Both the position numbers and the translations under genes were made by a program. The notes beneath the pieces are model-generated. The model was not told where the DNA came from. It was given only the letters and a program-made list of their open reading frames with translations, and searched no databases. A stretch of 64,000 bases of DNA from Rhizophagus irregularis (Eukaryota > Glomeromycota > Glomeromycetes > Glomerales > Glomeraceae): contig NC_089451.1 of the NCBI RefSeq assembly GCF_026210795.1, positions 1,286,001 to 1,350,000 of the forward strand, read 5' to 3'. This document shows positions 1-14,480 of this stretch, piece by piece. The number at the start of each line of letters is the position of its first letter. The first letter of the stretch is position 1.

Positions 1-560
1 CATTACAATAAATGTCCCTTCGGACATGTCCTCAAGAAATATATTCCGATTTTCAATTAGCTCCTGTCCTATATGAAGGTTAATTAGCCTCATTACACTT
101 TTTCACTGAAAATCAAGCAAAATACAACTCACATATGGTTAACGAAAAAAATTACAAATTTCTCCTCAAAAGTATCATGCACTTTTTGTAGTTTATTAAT
201 GTTTTCCTTTGTTTGATTTAGGTTCCAAACAATAATTTCATCAAGAAATGCTTTTACATTAGATTCAAAACTGTGCGTCTTCAATGTCTTTAATCATCTG
301 TTCTATAACATTTTCTTCTAACGTCCTCAAAAATCCATTTCTGCTATTAAAGAAAATTACATCAAAATATTCCGGCCTTTTTGGTATACCGGTCTCTTGA
401 TAGTTGATATTTCGAGAGACTTTGCCGGATGTTTATACCATTCACAACCATGCATAGTTTGCGTCTCCGACTATCGTTTGTATTGCGTCAAATTCGTCTT
501 CATTATCAGATCAACAATAAAAGGGTTGGGTTCGGTTGATTGATTTTTAGGACTATAATG
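1..560 (-). pseudogene. Degenerate coding remnant running off the left edge
   Basis: I do not recognise this gene. On the minus strand several stretches read like protein but sit in different frames. The segment nearest the left edge stays open to base 1. One around 120-260 reads KAFLDEIIVWNLNQTKENIN; another around 270-420 includes KRPEYFDVIFF. They are separated by stops or frame changes, with no convincing intron borders between all of them. The pattern fits an old, frame-damaged gene or a multi-exon gene whose small introns I cannot place. Codon composition differs from the AT-only DNA to the right. No domain can be named. Confidence 0.35.
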
Positions 561-626
561 TTTTTCATCACTCTCGGTCGTACTCTGCTTTTGTGGATAA
601 AAAAAAAGATCAGTAAATTTTCTAAA

Positions 627-896
627 TTATAGCACGCTCACTTTTTTGAACATTAATTTATGTTTACTGATCTTCCACTCCTTTAAGTCCTGAAGTAGAG
701 TAGCAACTTTTTTTGCCAGTCTTGAAGTTGGTTTCAAAGCACGTTTTAAAATTTTTAACTCCACTGCAAGGGAATTGTGAGATTGGCGTATAGTTTCATT
801 CGAATTGCTCATGTAATAATTGTCCCATGATTCTATCTCCCAAAAAGAGAAATTTCTCGTCCAGAAATCTAATTTAGAACGCGTGTTAAAGTAATC
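627..896 (-). CDS. C-terminal exon of an unrecognised repeated gene family (copy A)
   Basis: The open stretch ends with a TAA at 627-629 and a basic C-terminus ending KLMFKKVSVL. Upstream the frame opens after a TAA at 897-899. A conserved GTAAGT donor lies just upstream (minus strand, about 938), after a short exon-like segment containing IGIPRTVISK, which resembles a helix-turn-helix. The exon, the intron start and the downstream sequence are all homologous to copy B on the plus strand near 4660-5345. The shared sequence includes the words WDNYY, QSH.SL and LMFKKV.VL. Function is unknown; a transposon-derived DNA-binding protein is possible. The frame is intact here and broken in copy B, so this is the better-preserved member. 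Confidence 0.4.
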   Translation of the reverse strand, partial: DYFNTRSKLDFWTRNFSFWEIESWDNYYMSNSNETIRQSHNSLAVELKILKRALKPTSRLAKKVATLLQDLKEWKISKHKLMFKKVSVL

Positions 897-999
897 TTAT
901 TATAGTAAATGTAAGCCTTGTCAAAGAATGAATACTTACCCGGGTGCATGGTTTTGGATATTACAGTTCGAGGAATTCCAATTTTTGATATATTTTGGC

Positions 1000-3900
1000 A
1001 TGTTGTAGAAAATTAATTTTTTCTTTTGTAGAGATATGTCAAAATATGTGAAATAATTCTGAAACGTATCATTAATTTTTTTTAAAAAAATAATAATGAA
1101 CAAATATAAAGAAAATAATGGTAGAATAAATCGTGAGAAAGGAATATAGATTATTTAAAATATATTTTTTATTGTCATTTAATCAGTTTGAAGAATATTT
1201 CAAAATCTTGTTAACCAAGAAAAACAAAAATTCGATCGATGGATGCAGCAGTTGGCCTAATACATATGGATCAGTGTACATGAATCCGAATTTTAAGTTT
1301 CTTAAAAAAAAACTAATGAGATATATCATTGTTCATTAAAAATCGCAGGACGTAAAAATATTAAGAACGTAGATGATAAATGTATATTTTAGCTATTAAT
1401 CATTTTCTCGCAAATTAGATTATTAATCATAATATTTATTCATTTGTAATTGAAATACGAACATTTGTCCAGAGTTTAACTAAAACAGGAAATAAATGAT
1501 AATTAAAAACTATTAATTAGGATTTTATTCCCAAGTTTCTTGATTGATTTTTTTCTTAAAAAAAAAATACGTTTTTTACCCGTAAGGGTGTAAAAATTAT
1601 TTAACGATCATCAGGTTGTACAGGATGTAATTGTACTAATTAATAAATAAATATGTTTAGCTCAAAAACTTAAAATATATTCATATGGGCCGATCCGACA
1701 TTTCATTAATTAATGATCAGGTGATATAATTAAGGAAATTTGTGATGATCTGCAAATAAAATAAACTTAGATAAGCTTTCTACAAAAAAACAATATGGTG
1801 GGGAATCGTCGGAATCGTTTTCCTATTGGATGTTGTTAAATATGTGACATGTTAAAGTTAGTATAATGTGCTCTATTTTTATAACATTATTTGCACATTA
1901 TTACGTTTATTAAGGCATTTTAAACAGCAGTTTACGCTGTAAAACTTTTTTTAAATATATTAATAGGTTTATTTTTATTTTTTAGGCATTATTGTTTAAT
2001 AATTATTGTAATTATTGTATATTATATGTATTTATATAATAAACAGCATATTTTTAATGGTTTTATTACATAAAGAAGCGTTCGAAATATTTTTTTGATT
2101 TTTTTTCGCTTGTTACACTAATTTCGATTGGTTCGATATTGTCACACTTATTCTCATGTGACATTTGGTTGGTAAGTCGGATTAGCCCATATGTAGTAAT
2201 TCAAAAAATAAACGTTAGGTAAATAAAGTTATTTTACATCATTGTAATATAATATAATAAAAAAAAAATACAAAATTTAGTATGGAATTATCAAAAAAGA
2301 AATCCGAAGAACAACCATGGAAGCATAAATTAATAATGATACAGTATGTAATGTAGAATGGTTTATCTCTTAACATTTAAATTATTTTGTGGATTAGTTT
2401 TCAAGGTACCAATTAAGCAATACTGATTACCAAAGAATTTTGACTTACAGTAGTATCTATTGAAGAATTTTAATTAATAAAATCATCCAATTTGGAGATT
2501 TCAATAATTTAACGATTTTATTTTAATGTTGCTTAAAATAAATAAATATAAAATGCAATTATTAATAACATGATAGAAAAAAAATTAATATTTTTGAGCC
2601 TCTCAAAAACAATACTTTTAACATTATTATACCATGAGTATGTTGATATGACGCTAAAAAAAAATTTGTTAATTCATTAATTTGATATGATTCTCCCGCT
2701 CTTTGGTTAAAAAAAAAGACAAACTTACTTTTTATAATCCATAGGCCTTGAATGCTCATTTAATGCTTGAGTTGAGTAAGGATTATATATACGAATGATT
2801 ATTAATAAGCTTTGGAATTTCTGTCGTTGAAATCTAAAAGAATTTCCGTCATAATTAATAAGTAAAAGATGCTATCATATAAATATCGTAAAATATTCTT
2901 TGAAATTCGAAAATATTACATATTTTTTTCTTCTTACCTATTTTCTGGTAAAATCTATTTTAAGCCAAGTTTCAACTACTGTATATTTCCTTCGCATTAT
3001 CATTATTTGTTATCATATTTTCTAAAAAAACAATTGAATTATTATTAATTCTATAAGAATCAAAAAACAGTTTAACAGAGAAGATAAACTCCGGGAACTA
3101 TATTCGCAATAATTTGAAATTTTTTACATGAAAACAATTTTCAAATTAAAAACAAAAGAAAAAATATAAAATTTAAATTAAATAAATTCATATCATTTCA
3201 CTACCACAAATCAAAATTCCTTCTCTTGTTTCGGAATTTTCAGGTTTTTCCTTTGCCGACTAATTATGCAAGTTCAGAAGAGAATATAGTAGATTTTTAA
3301 TATTATTTTTCGTAATGATAATTTTTGTGTAAGCAATCAATTATCATGAGATCAAAAATGATCAATTTTTACAAAATTTATCATTGATGCACGAGAAAAT
3401 ATAACCAAATTTGTATAAGAATTATTCACTGCATTCAAGCTGTTGCAACAAAAAAAAAAGGACAATTTGGAAGAAATGTTGAATGTAATACAGGAGAATT
3501 AAAAAGTTGGTTTAATATAACTTCTGAAAAGAGCACCGGTGATGAGAAAATTTTTTATTTGTTTCGGTAAGAGATCGTTCCTAAAAAAAGAACACAAGCT
3601 ATTATAGGTATACGATCTTATAATATATTTCTCATTAATTGTAACTATGTAAACAACCCACTTTTTTTTATTTGTTTTATTAAATTAAAAGTTTTTGGAT
3701 TATTATTATAAAGAAATTATCGAATATCAAATAACTAAAAAAAATTACTTATTAACGAACTTAGAGTTTATAATAAGAGTCATGATAAATTATGAGATAT
3801 AGTAAATGTCATTTTTTTTTATTTTTATTTTTATGCAACAGAAAGAACCAAACGGTAGTATCAATTACACGGACATATAGTAAATGTCATTTTTTACCTT

Positions 3901-4550
3901 AACTTTAAATACATGTAAGTAAACAAAACACGTGCTGTCTTTTTTTTTATAGATAAATAAATTCATAATGCGCACGTGATTAATACGTATGACTCATCAT
4001 GATTTAAGTTATACATATTTAGATAATTTAAATAGCCACTTTTTTCTCTTTATTCTCTTTAACTCCTCTCTCTCCTTTCTCATCCCTTTTCGCTTTTCTT
4101 TACAACCAACTTTACATCATATTTTAAAACCGTAGGTACGATCAACTCCACATTTAAAAACTGCTAAAAGCTAAAACCATACTTAAACAAATTTTTAAAT
4201 AAAGTTGATGTGTTTATTGCTCGGTCAAAACGTTTTCCGACGGAGTCATTAATAATTATGAATTAATAATCATTTTTTTTTTTGCACCCACTTTTTGTTG
4301 GCACGATTTTTAGATGATGAAATAGGGATCAGGCACTTGAAAAAAAACTGTCTCCCTGAGATACAGTAAATATAAACAACGCGATCTAGTCAATCACGTA
4401 ATCGGTGATAAACATCAGCACCGCGGAGATGCCCTTTATGTCATAATTTTAAGTCGTGACTCAGACTCAGTTAGAGGTAGCTAAACAAGAGTTTATTCTG
4501 TTTATTCTAGTACATATATAAAACACTCTTTCACGATCGCGTATATTTGT
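1000..4550. other. AT-rich intergenic DNA, no gene seen
   Basis: Long A and T runs and only short open frames, none with recognisable domains or convincing splice structure. Short CT-rich and TATA-like stretches at about 4030-4130 and 4510-4520 could be promoter sequence for the candidate exon that follows. Confidence 0.5.
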
Positions 4551-4613
4551 TTTTGTTGTATCACTGTAAATTTAGATTAAAAGAAACCAAAGAAAAAAAA
4601 AAATTTTTTTTTA

Positions 4614-4966
4614 TGATGTCCCGTAAGGTAGAATATCGCAAACAGTCTCGTCTAAAACTAAACATCATGGTAAGTATTTCATTCTTTGACAAGGTTTACA
4701 GATTTAATATATCTAAGAATACTCTAACACTGTTCTAAATTAGAATACTGGTCTAAATCCTCATCTCCTTGGGAAATAAATCATGGGATAACTACTACCT
4801 CAAAAGTTTGAAAGTGGCCATATTTCAGTCTCATAGTTCCCTCGTAGATAAATTAAAAATTTTTAAACCATGTACTAAAGTTGAAACTTTCAAATCACAT
4901 TTTAAGGATTGAAAGGTCAGTAAATCTAAATTATCTAAATTAATGTTCAAAAAAGTGGGTGTGCTA
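4614..4966 (+). pseudogene. Frame-damaged copy B of the LMFKKV-ending gene family
   Basis: A short candidate first exon (ATG ATG at 4614; MMSRKVEYRKQSRLKLNIM) ends at 4669 directly before GTAAGT. The intron start and the following sequence are homologous to copy A at 570-960 on the opposite strand. The second part reads in two frames: KLEY then, after a frame change, SWDNYY and QSHSSLVDKLKIF. It contains an in-frame TGA near 4908 and ends [10 protein letters not shown] at 4966, where homology is interrupted by an inserted repeat; it resumes at about 5322. A TATA-like stretch at about 4512 and a purine-rich leader precede the ATG. Function unknown. Confidence 0.4.
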
Positions 4967-5322
<356 letters not shown>

Positions 5323-5344
5323 ATAATTTAGGAAGTTTACTGAT

Positions 5345-6600
<1,256 letters not shown>

Positions 6601-6609
6601 TCAATTTTA

Positions 6610-7400
6610 AATGAAAAAAAATCTTAGTTCTCAAACAATTATGCCTTTGGTTTTTTAATAAAAAAACCTAGATAATTATATATATATATATTATTAAAAA
6701 AAAATAGAATCTGTTCTAATGTATTCTTTTTTTAATTATTTAGATTACTCTATCTATTTATTTTATAAAAAGAATCTTAGATAATTATTTGGGAAAAATT
6801 CTCATATTTAAATAAAATGATAATCTGTTTTATTGTATTTTTTTTGATTGTTTAGATTATTTAAAAAAATCTTTCATAACTGTATGTTGATATGACTTTT
6901 GACAAAAAAAAAAAGATCTCAAATTAATTATAATTATACCTTTTATTTATTTAATAAAAAAATCTTAGATAATTATTTATTATTAATTTTAAGAAAAAAA
7001 TTCAGATCTCAAATTAATTATAATTATACCTTTTATTAATTTAATAAAGAAAATCTTAGATAGTTTTATATTGTTAATTTTAAGAAAAGAATTCTCATAT
7101 TTAATAAAAAAATAATCTATTTTATTGTGTTCATTTTTAATTGTTTAATTAAAATTATTGAAAAAATCTTTCATAACTGTATATTGATCATTTTAGTATG
7201 ACTTTAACAAAAAAAAAAGATCTCATACAATTATAATAATTGACTTTTGTTTTATTTAAATAAATAATACAGTATCTTAGATAAGATTTATCATTATTTT
7301 GCAGATAAAAATTCTCATATTTAATAAAAAAAAATCTATCCTATTGTACTTTTTAATTATTCAAATCAACTATCATAAATTTTTTAATCAATATTTTATT
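6610..7400. repeat. Degenerate tandem repeat, ~240-bp unit, about four copies
   Basis: The same ordered words recur: AGATCTCAAATTAATTATAA, ATCTTAGATAATTAT, TTCTCATATTTAATAAAA, AATCTGTTTTATTGTATT and ATCTTTCATAACTGTA. Copies start near 6615, 6760, 6910 and 7200. Very AT-rich, no coding potential. Confidence 0.55.
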
Positions 7401-8138
7401 TTTACTATTTTTACTCATTTTCTTTATTAGTGAAAAATTAAATTTTGATCTAATGGTTTAGTAAAGGATTTATATTTGATATATACATGATTATGCTGAT
7501 CATTTTTCTATAATATTAATAAAGCATTGGATTACAAATTTTTTAAAAAAAGAGAACTTATGCTATCTTTTTTTGGTTTAGTTAAACTGGAATTGTAAGA
7601 ATAATATACTATTATTTAATTACCTAATTTAGTTAATAAAGATTATATAAATTAATTGTATATTGAAAAAAAAGTTATGATTATTTTTGGCATAATTGAT
7701 GGTCATTCTAGCCTAATTTTATGATGAAAAAAAATCTTAGATTTTTTTTAAAAAAAAAAATACAATAATAATAATAAATTACAATTGTTTTTAGTTAACA
7801 CTAACTTATTGAAGATAGTTTAAAATTACTATATATTCCATAATTTTTACAAAAAGAAAAATACTATATGGACACAGATGGTAAGGGTTAGTGTTTTGAT
7901 CCGGATAAAATCTTAAATATTTTAAATGAGATTATTGCCGAAAAAAGATTGTAAATCTCAGCTCTGAATAGACTATAATTTCGACCAGAATATTTAATAT
8001 ATTATGAATCAAAAAATTGGTAATTCTGATAGTTCCATCCTGAATTAACCGAAATGGATACCGGATAAAAACCGGATAAAACCGCTTCAGATCCAAACAC
8101 TAGTAAGGGTGGGCCGACAATATTGAACTGTACGACAT

Positions 8139-8163
8139 GTATATATATATATATATATATATG
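8139..8163. repeat. (AT)n microsatellite
   Basis: Uninterrupted AT dinucleotide run seen directly. Confidence 0.8.
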
Positions 8164-8447
8164 TAGAAGATTTGTCTCTGAGTAATTTCCTTTTTAGGAT
8201 GCCAATTCTCTATATTTAGTACTGATTTACTAATTATTTACTAATTATGTAATATATTTTTTATTGTCTCACATTTGAACTTTTCCTTTTTTATATTTAA
8301 ATCAATTAACAAATCTTTTAGTGGTGTAACAAGATAAATCTAAACAAATTCTGAATTTTGTGAATGATTTAAGAATAATAGTAAAATTACAATAATAATA
8401 ATGATGTTAGTGACAACAGATATGGGTTTAATTCATTTAATGCTAAA

Positions 8448-9190
8448 TTTTCTAAGGAAGCTGAAAAAATTATTTTATACGGAAGTTTCATAAGTTATAT
8501 GATTGAAGATTTGGCTCAACTAATAATTCAAGTAAATGTGTAAAATGAGGTTTGAAAAGTTGAGAAAGGACCCAGAAATATATATATAGGGGTCAGGTGA
8601 TGCAAAAAATTTTACTATGAGCTGTACGCATTTTTCAGGGCCAGAATTATGATAATGTCAGTACGTTACTATAATAGGAAATAAAATTCTGACTGGCATT
8701 ACCAAAATATCTAAAAAAGGAAAGATTTTCATGATTTTTTTAGTTCAAAATACATGAACTCTAACCTGACCCTTATATATATATTTCTGGGTCCTGTTGA
8801 GATACATTACACGATTTGATTATTGTACTTTTATTTTTTTTTAATTTTTTAGGTTCTCTATTTTAAAAGAACAATTGCTTAGAATATAACTTTTTACTTT
8901 CATTAATTAGTAATGATTTTATTATAATTATAGATATTTATGAATATTGATTTGAAATTTATCATCGTGTACAAAGAAATTGTAAGAATGAAAATAGTAG
9001 CAATAATTCAACTAAATTAGGTGAAGACTTATCAGAAACTACATTAGAAATAATACCAACTAATTCAATTCATATTGTTGATAAGGAAATAGCAAAAAAA
9101 ATGATGACATTGAGAAAGATGATATAACCAACATTAATGAAATTTCTCCAGTTAAAGAAATTATAAATTATGAACAAGAATACAAATGAA
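8448..9190 (+). pseudogene. Broken multi-exon gene with a MITE in its intron
   Basis: An exon at about 8448-8538 reads KEAEKIILYGSFISYMIED and ends QLIIQ, followed by a GTAAAT donor. The next acceptor (T-rich tract then AG) is at about 8848-8851, followed by VLYFKRTIA and an in-frame TAG. A later exon at about 8960-9190 reads LGEDLSETTLEIIPTNSIHI, then shifts frame into DDIEKDDITNINEISPVKEI and ends at TGA. The phrase YGSFISYMIEDLAQLIIQ resembles membrane-proximal segments of large fungal membrane proteins, but I cannot name a family. A 229-bp MITE (8567-8795) lies within the first intron. The TAG and the frameshift argue for a pseudogene. Confidence 0.4.
8567..8795. mobile_element. MITE with ~30-bp inverted ends and 7-8-bp target duplication
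   Basis: Ends AGGACCCAGAAATATATATA and its reverse complement, almost perfect for about 30 bp. GTTGAGA occurs immediately outside both ends (8559-8565 and 8796-8802). The interior carries the word GGGCCAGAATTATGATAAT. A diverged relative is at about 57510-57665. Too short to encode a transposase. Confidence 0.75.
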
Positions 9191-9424
9191 AATTCTGAGT
9201 AATATATTTAAAGATCAGAATATCCAATCAACTTGAAGAATCCAGCTGCAACCTGAAGAAAAAGGCAAAAAGCAATATTTTATCATTATAAACTAAAATT
9301 GTTAATATATTTTGTTGGTTACCATTATTTTATTTTTAACATGATGTATAATATTAAATTTATTTGTTTATTACTGATTTACATGTTTATTATATGCAGT
9401 AGCAATTTATTATTTCTTAAATAG

Positions 9425-10217
9425 TTTAATTGCTAATTCGGTTAAGATCAGCAGTGTCCTACTATGTAAAATTGGGGAAATTGGTGCAAATAATAAAAAT
9501 AATTATCATATGATCTAATAATCCAATTTTGATGAACTTTTTTTTGTTCTGTAAGTCTGGATTACCTTTATAAAATAAAAATAATTTCATTGAAATTGGA
9601 CCATTAGGTTGTGAGATAATCACAAAAACATATTTTACTGACAACGATCAGATTCCATTAATAACAAAGCAGACAATTATCTCCTGATTCAGTGATCCAA
9701 TTTCGATAAACTTTTTTTTGTTATTTAGATCTCAATAATCTCTACATAATAAAAAAATTTTGTCAAAATTGGGCCTCTAGATCGTGAGATAATTGCGAAA
9801 ACATATTTTGCCAGACGATTTTTAGATTCATGATATGGCAAAATATATCTTTGTGATTATCTTCCGATCTAGCAGTCCAATATTGACAAACTTTTTTTTA
9901 TTGTGAAGAAGAGGTTAAGACCTAAAAGACAAAAAAAAAATTATTGAAATTGGATCACTGAATTAGGAATTAATTCTTTTTTTATGATTTACTAAAATTT
10001 AGTCATAATAATAATATGAAATACTTTTTCACGATTTTCTTATAATTTAGTATTTCAATTTCAATAAATTTTTTATTTTATTGAGGAAATCAAGATCTAT
10101 AAAACAAAAAAAAGTTCATTGAAATTGGATCATTGGATCAAGAGATAATTATTTTCTTTTTTTGCCCCGATTTTACATAGTAAGACACTGCTGATCTTAA
10201 CCGAATTAGCAATTAAA
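9425..10217. mobile_element. Inverted-repeat element with TTAA at both ends
   Basis: About 53-bp terminal inverted repeats: AATTGCTAATTCGGTTAAGA at 9428 and its complement ending at 10214, with few mismatches. The inside is made of several further copies of a unit around CCAATTT(C/T)GATAAACTTTTTTT, in both orientations, with GAGATAATT arms, so the element can fold extensively. TTAA sits at each end, as in piggyBac-type insertion, but this could be chance in such AT-rich DNA. No transposase frame. Confidence 0.6.
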
Positions 10218-13000
10218 AAGAACATTAACCACTGGTCAAGATTATTCCAATTTGCATTAGCACTTTGCGCTCTAGAATTTTTTAAAGATCGATCGGCTTT
10301 AGATCCTAATTTAGCCTAAAGTTAGCTGAATAGGTAATAATGATTAGGTGAATGATGATTTCTAAACTTTATATGAATAAAAAATATGATATTGATTGTT
10401 GCAATGATTATTAAGTGATATGATATTTTTAAGCTTACAATAATAAATATTTGCATTTCAACTTCCTTGCCCATCAACTTTCTGTGATCAATTTTGTTGT
10501 GAAAAAAAAAATAAAAAGTTATATACAAATAAAATTATTACCAAAATCAACTAGTACAACTTCCAATTCTTTGATTCCATTTGAAAGATATTAATTAAAA
10601 ATGTTTACCTAAAAAATTGGAATCTTGTAAATCATCATAGATAAGTTTTGGGCGGTAAAAGAGAATTACCAGTTCCAAGGGTAAGGGAAGAAATTTTCAT
10701 CTTTCCCCTTTTATTGAAACTGTAAAATAATACAACTATCATTTTTTCATAAATAGATGTGTATTTGATGAAGTTGAAACCAAATAAACATGCTTGAAAA
10801 AAAAAGATGACGGATAACCAAGATGGGGGAAAGTATGTGGCAGTAAAATAAAGATGCAAAGATTTTTGTTTTACGAATTATTAAACCATTTGAGAGAGAA
10901 ATACTGTATATGTATTGAAAATGCTTTTTCATAAGAACATAAAAATATGTGTTCTTGCTTTTATTAAGAAAGTCTCTCCAAATATACAAACTCATATCTA
11001 ACCCAAAGCCTCACAGTTTCATTCCATAACATAATGAATAATATCTATGCAAAGGTAGTTTATCAAAAGAAGATGAATGAATATTTCTTATTTTGTTTTT
11101 CCATTGCATCAATTGATATATTTGATATATTTCTACAGACGATCATATCTATTCATTATAACTTTCATGTTTACATGACAAAAAGAAGTATGTAACATTT
11201 TTGGAAATATTTGTAAATATTCATTGATATTTCAATTATTTTAATTTGTTAAAGAGCATAAATTATCTTTTCTTTATCTCTTATTTACAGTAAAATTTGA
11301 TGAAATTATTAAAATTCCCAATGCCTTTGCACCATACTAATCTATATGTCTTATTTCCGTTGAACAAAACAATCTTATAAAGCAAATCCAGTGATCCTGT
11401 ACAATTGGATGTCCAATGTTCAATTTGCCAATGAATATTATCTAAATCCAACACTGACTTTATAACGAATCTAATAAATTCTGAGAATTAAATGATAATT
11501 ATGATAATTTCACCATTATTTCACCATTATTAAAAAATCAATTAAAGTGATTCAAATTATTGAACAAAAATTAATTTAATAACACAACAATTGTAATATA
11601 ACAATTGTAAGTCAACCATTGTAAGTTCAGAGCAAAAAATATTGTTTTTTACTGTGGAACATGGTATTTTTTTTAGTAAATCAAGCAAATTATTTATAGT
11701 TCAATCTTATATGGCATTTTTTCAATTAAAAAAGCCAAGATTTTCTGCGCAAAAAGAAGAATATATATATATTAAATAACTTGATTTTAAGAAAAATGCG
11801 AAAAAAAAATATCTTTTGTAAAAAGTTTCACATATGTCAAACACTTATTAGTATCATCTAGAGAAAACAAGACTTGAAAAAAAACTCCATTTTCTTTTAA
11901 TAAGCAAATAAATGATATTTTATATTTATATTAGTTCATGGAAGGAAAATTTAAATTCGTGACTAAAAAAAAATTGGAAAGAAATAATTTTTAAATTCAT
12001 CTGGAATGGAGCTTTAACCCATGGCCTTAAGGTTCCCAAAACTTTTATTATTATGCTATATAAACTTGTAAAAGTAAAAATTACAAATGGATAAAAGCAA
12101 AGTCTCTTAATTTTCACTAAACCTTCACTATTCTGAAGTCATATTTGTGTTCCCTGAAAGAGTCTTAATGTCACCAACATATCCTATAACATTGATAAAA
12201 TTATATTTTCAACTCTGTATTATATCAAAATAGTAATGAAAAAAGTGATGGTAACATGTTCATAGAATATGCAGTTGATCTAAATAAAGAAAGGTACTGT
12301 ACTATTGAACCAAAAAATATGAACAATTGGGTTGGCATGGTATCCTACTCTTTGTTATAACTAAATGTTGTTCTTACACAAATTTCTTGCAGGGCATCTA
12401 TAAATTAAAGGGATGGTTAGCTTTCGCTAAGTACTCTACTTAAGAATTTTGTCCCGCCATCTGGTAGGTGACGTGAGGCAGTATCCTTCTAAAGTATCAA
12501 GTAGCAGTAAGCTACAAGTATCTGTTTGAAAGAACTTACAAAAACACAGCTTTAGGTTATTGCGTCCTTTCACTGACATCTCTCCTAGACACTGAGAAGA
12601 TCTTATTCGTATCTCAGCCAGGTCCGTCAGTTAACAGAGTTATCATAGATAGACCTGCCAGCTCACAAGGTTGCCATAACTTCCTTGATCATTGCATCCA
12701 CTTGTTCACCATATATATATATATCACCAGAAACGAGGGTAACGCAGGCAAAGCCCACTCTCTTTAGCTTTACAAAAACAGTTCGACATACCTTTAATAT
12801 TGAAATTTGAAACCCAAAATATTTTGGAAAGGAATGTCTGGTCATTGTTTTTTTTTTAATAAATTAATAATAAAGAAGACGTGTTCTTGAGAGAGAGTGG
12901 GAAAAAGCTAAGCCCGATAAGAAGCACTTGAATATTGCCTTTCGGCTTGAAAGTATTTCCCTCTTTTTTTGTTGTAAAGTAAATAATATATAAAACCTAT
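10218..13000. other. AT-rich intergenic DNA
   Basis: No gene I can support. A slightly less AT-rich block at 12400-12850 contains a minus-strand open frame at 12663-12845 (GFACVTLVSGDIYIYGEQVD) that could be an exon remnant. Short local duplications occur near 11515 and 11585. Confidence 0.4.
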
Positions 13001-13004
13001 AAAA

Positions 13005-13455
13005 ACAAAGTGAAATATTGTAAAAAATATATTGCGAAAATATTGTAAATTATTGCAAAAAAAGCAAAAAAAAAATATTGTAAAAAGTAAAAATATCGCG
13101 TAAAATATTGCAAAAAAAAGAAAAAAAAGTAAAAAAAAATTATTGTAAAAAAATATTGCAAAAAAAGTAAAATATTGTGTAAAAAAATATTGCGAAAAAA
13201 AGTAAAAATATTGTAGAAAAATTATTGTGAAAAAAAAGTAAAAAAAAAGAAAAATATCGCGTAAAATATTGCAAAAAAAGTAAAAAAAGTAAGAAAAAAA
13301 ATTAAAAAAATAAACTATCGCGAAAAATAAATATTGTAAAAATATTGCGAAAAAAAGTAAAAATATTGTAGAAAAAATATTGCAAATATTGAAATAAGTA
13401 AAAATATCGTGAAAAATGTTTTTTTAAAAAAGTAAAAAAAAAGTAAAATATTGTT
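13005..13455. repeat. A-rich minisatellite, AAAAATATTGCGAAAAAAAGT-like unit
   Basis: Irregular head-to-tail repetition of AATATTG(C/T)(A/G)AAAAAA followed by GTAAAA, with occasional ATCGCG variants, for about 450 bp. No coding potential. Confidence 0.7.
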
Positions 13456-13739
13456 TTTTGGGAGTATATTTATGTAATATGAGTAATGTTTCTTCTAAAT
13501 TATACGATTAGTCATGACTCATTGACTTATGAGTCATGACTAATATATATTATAACATATTACTATTTAATAACCGTTACTTACTTAATACGAGATATGA
13601 ATAATTTTTTTTGCGATTTTTCCCATAATTCAAGTACCATCATTTTGACTGCGGTTTGCTGAAGTGGTAACAACAATCAGAAATACGAAAAAAAGAAATA
13701 AATATATTACTTATTACAATCATTAACCACTCTATTTAA

Positions 13740-14068
13740 CAGTGTTGGCCAGTGACCCAAATGACCTCAAATGACTCAAATGACTAGTCACGTGTCATTT
13801 GGGTCATTTCAACATTAAATGGCAAATGACCTAGTCATTTAAAAATTACATTATAATTCTGGCCAGAATTATTCATACAATTTCACTATTTCATGGATAA
13901 AATTTTCACAAGTTCATAATTCTGGCCGGTATTATTATCTTGGCCTGAATTATAAAGCATTAATTTTAAATGACTCAAATGACAAATGACCCAAATGACT
14001 AGGTCATTCGAAGGTCATTTGGGGGTCATCTCAAAATGGGCAAATGACCTAGTCATTTGCCATCACTG
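13740..14068. mobile_element. Non-autonomous hAT-like MITE
   Basis: Begins CAGTGTTGGCC and ends with the complement of CAGTGATGGCAAATGACT. The flanks are CTCTATTTAA on the left and CTCTATTA on the right, an imperfect ~8-bp duplication. The interior is filled with both orientations of CAAATGACC and TGACTAGTCA-type words. Terminal sequence and duplication size fit hAT (inference). Confidence 0.65.
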
Positions 14069-14078
14069 CTCTATTATG

Positions 14079-14472
14079 TAGGGATTGGAACCGTCCAAAA
14101 AAACCTTAACCGGTTAAAAACCGGTTAACCAAGGGTCTTAACCGGTTAATAACCGGTTAATATTAAAAATATTTTAAAAACTTTTTTTACTGCAAATTGT
14201 ACCAATTTTTGATTTTACTTGCATATTTAGTTATAGGAAGACTATATATCACTAAAATTATTATAAATAAATAGAAAAAAATTCGGCATTAAAACTTCAA
14301 GTTTAGGAACACGTGGCCGCAATTTACATATCTCTGGGCCGCATTATATAAATCTGACTAGGATTATGATAAATATAGTTTTAACCGGTTAACCGATTTT
14401 CAAAATCCTTTAACCGGTTAACCGTCTTAACCGGTTAATTAACCGGTTAACATTAACTGATTCCAATCCCTA
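14079..14472. mobile_element. Non-autonomous hAT-like MITE with AACCGGTT palindromes
   Basis: Ends TAGGGATTGGAA and TTCCAATCCCTA, with a perfect 8-bp duplication CTATTATG at 14071-14078 and 14473-14480. Each subterminal region has four to five copies of TTAACCGGTTAA. The element lies 10 bp from the preceding MITE. Confidence 0.85.
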
Positions 14473-14480
14473 CTATTATG

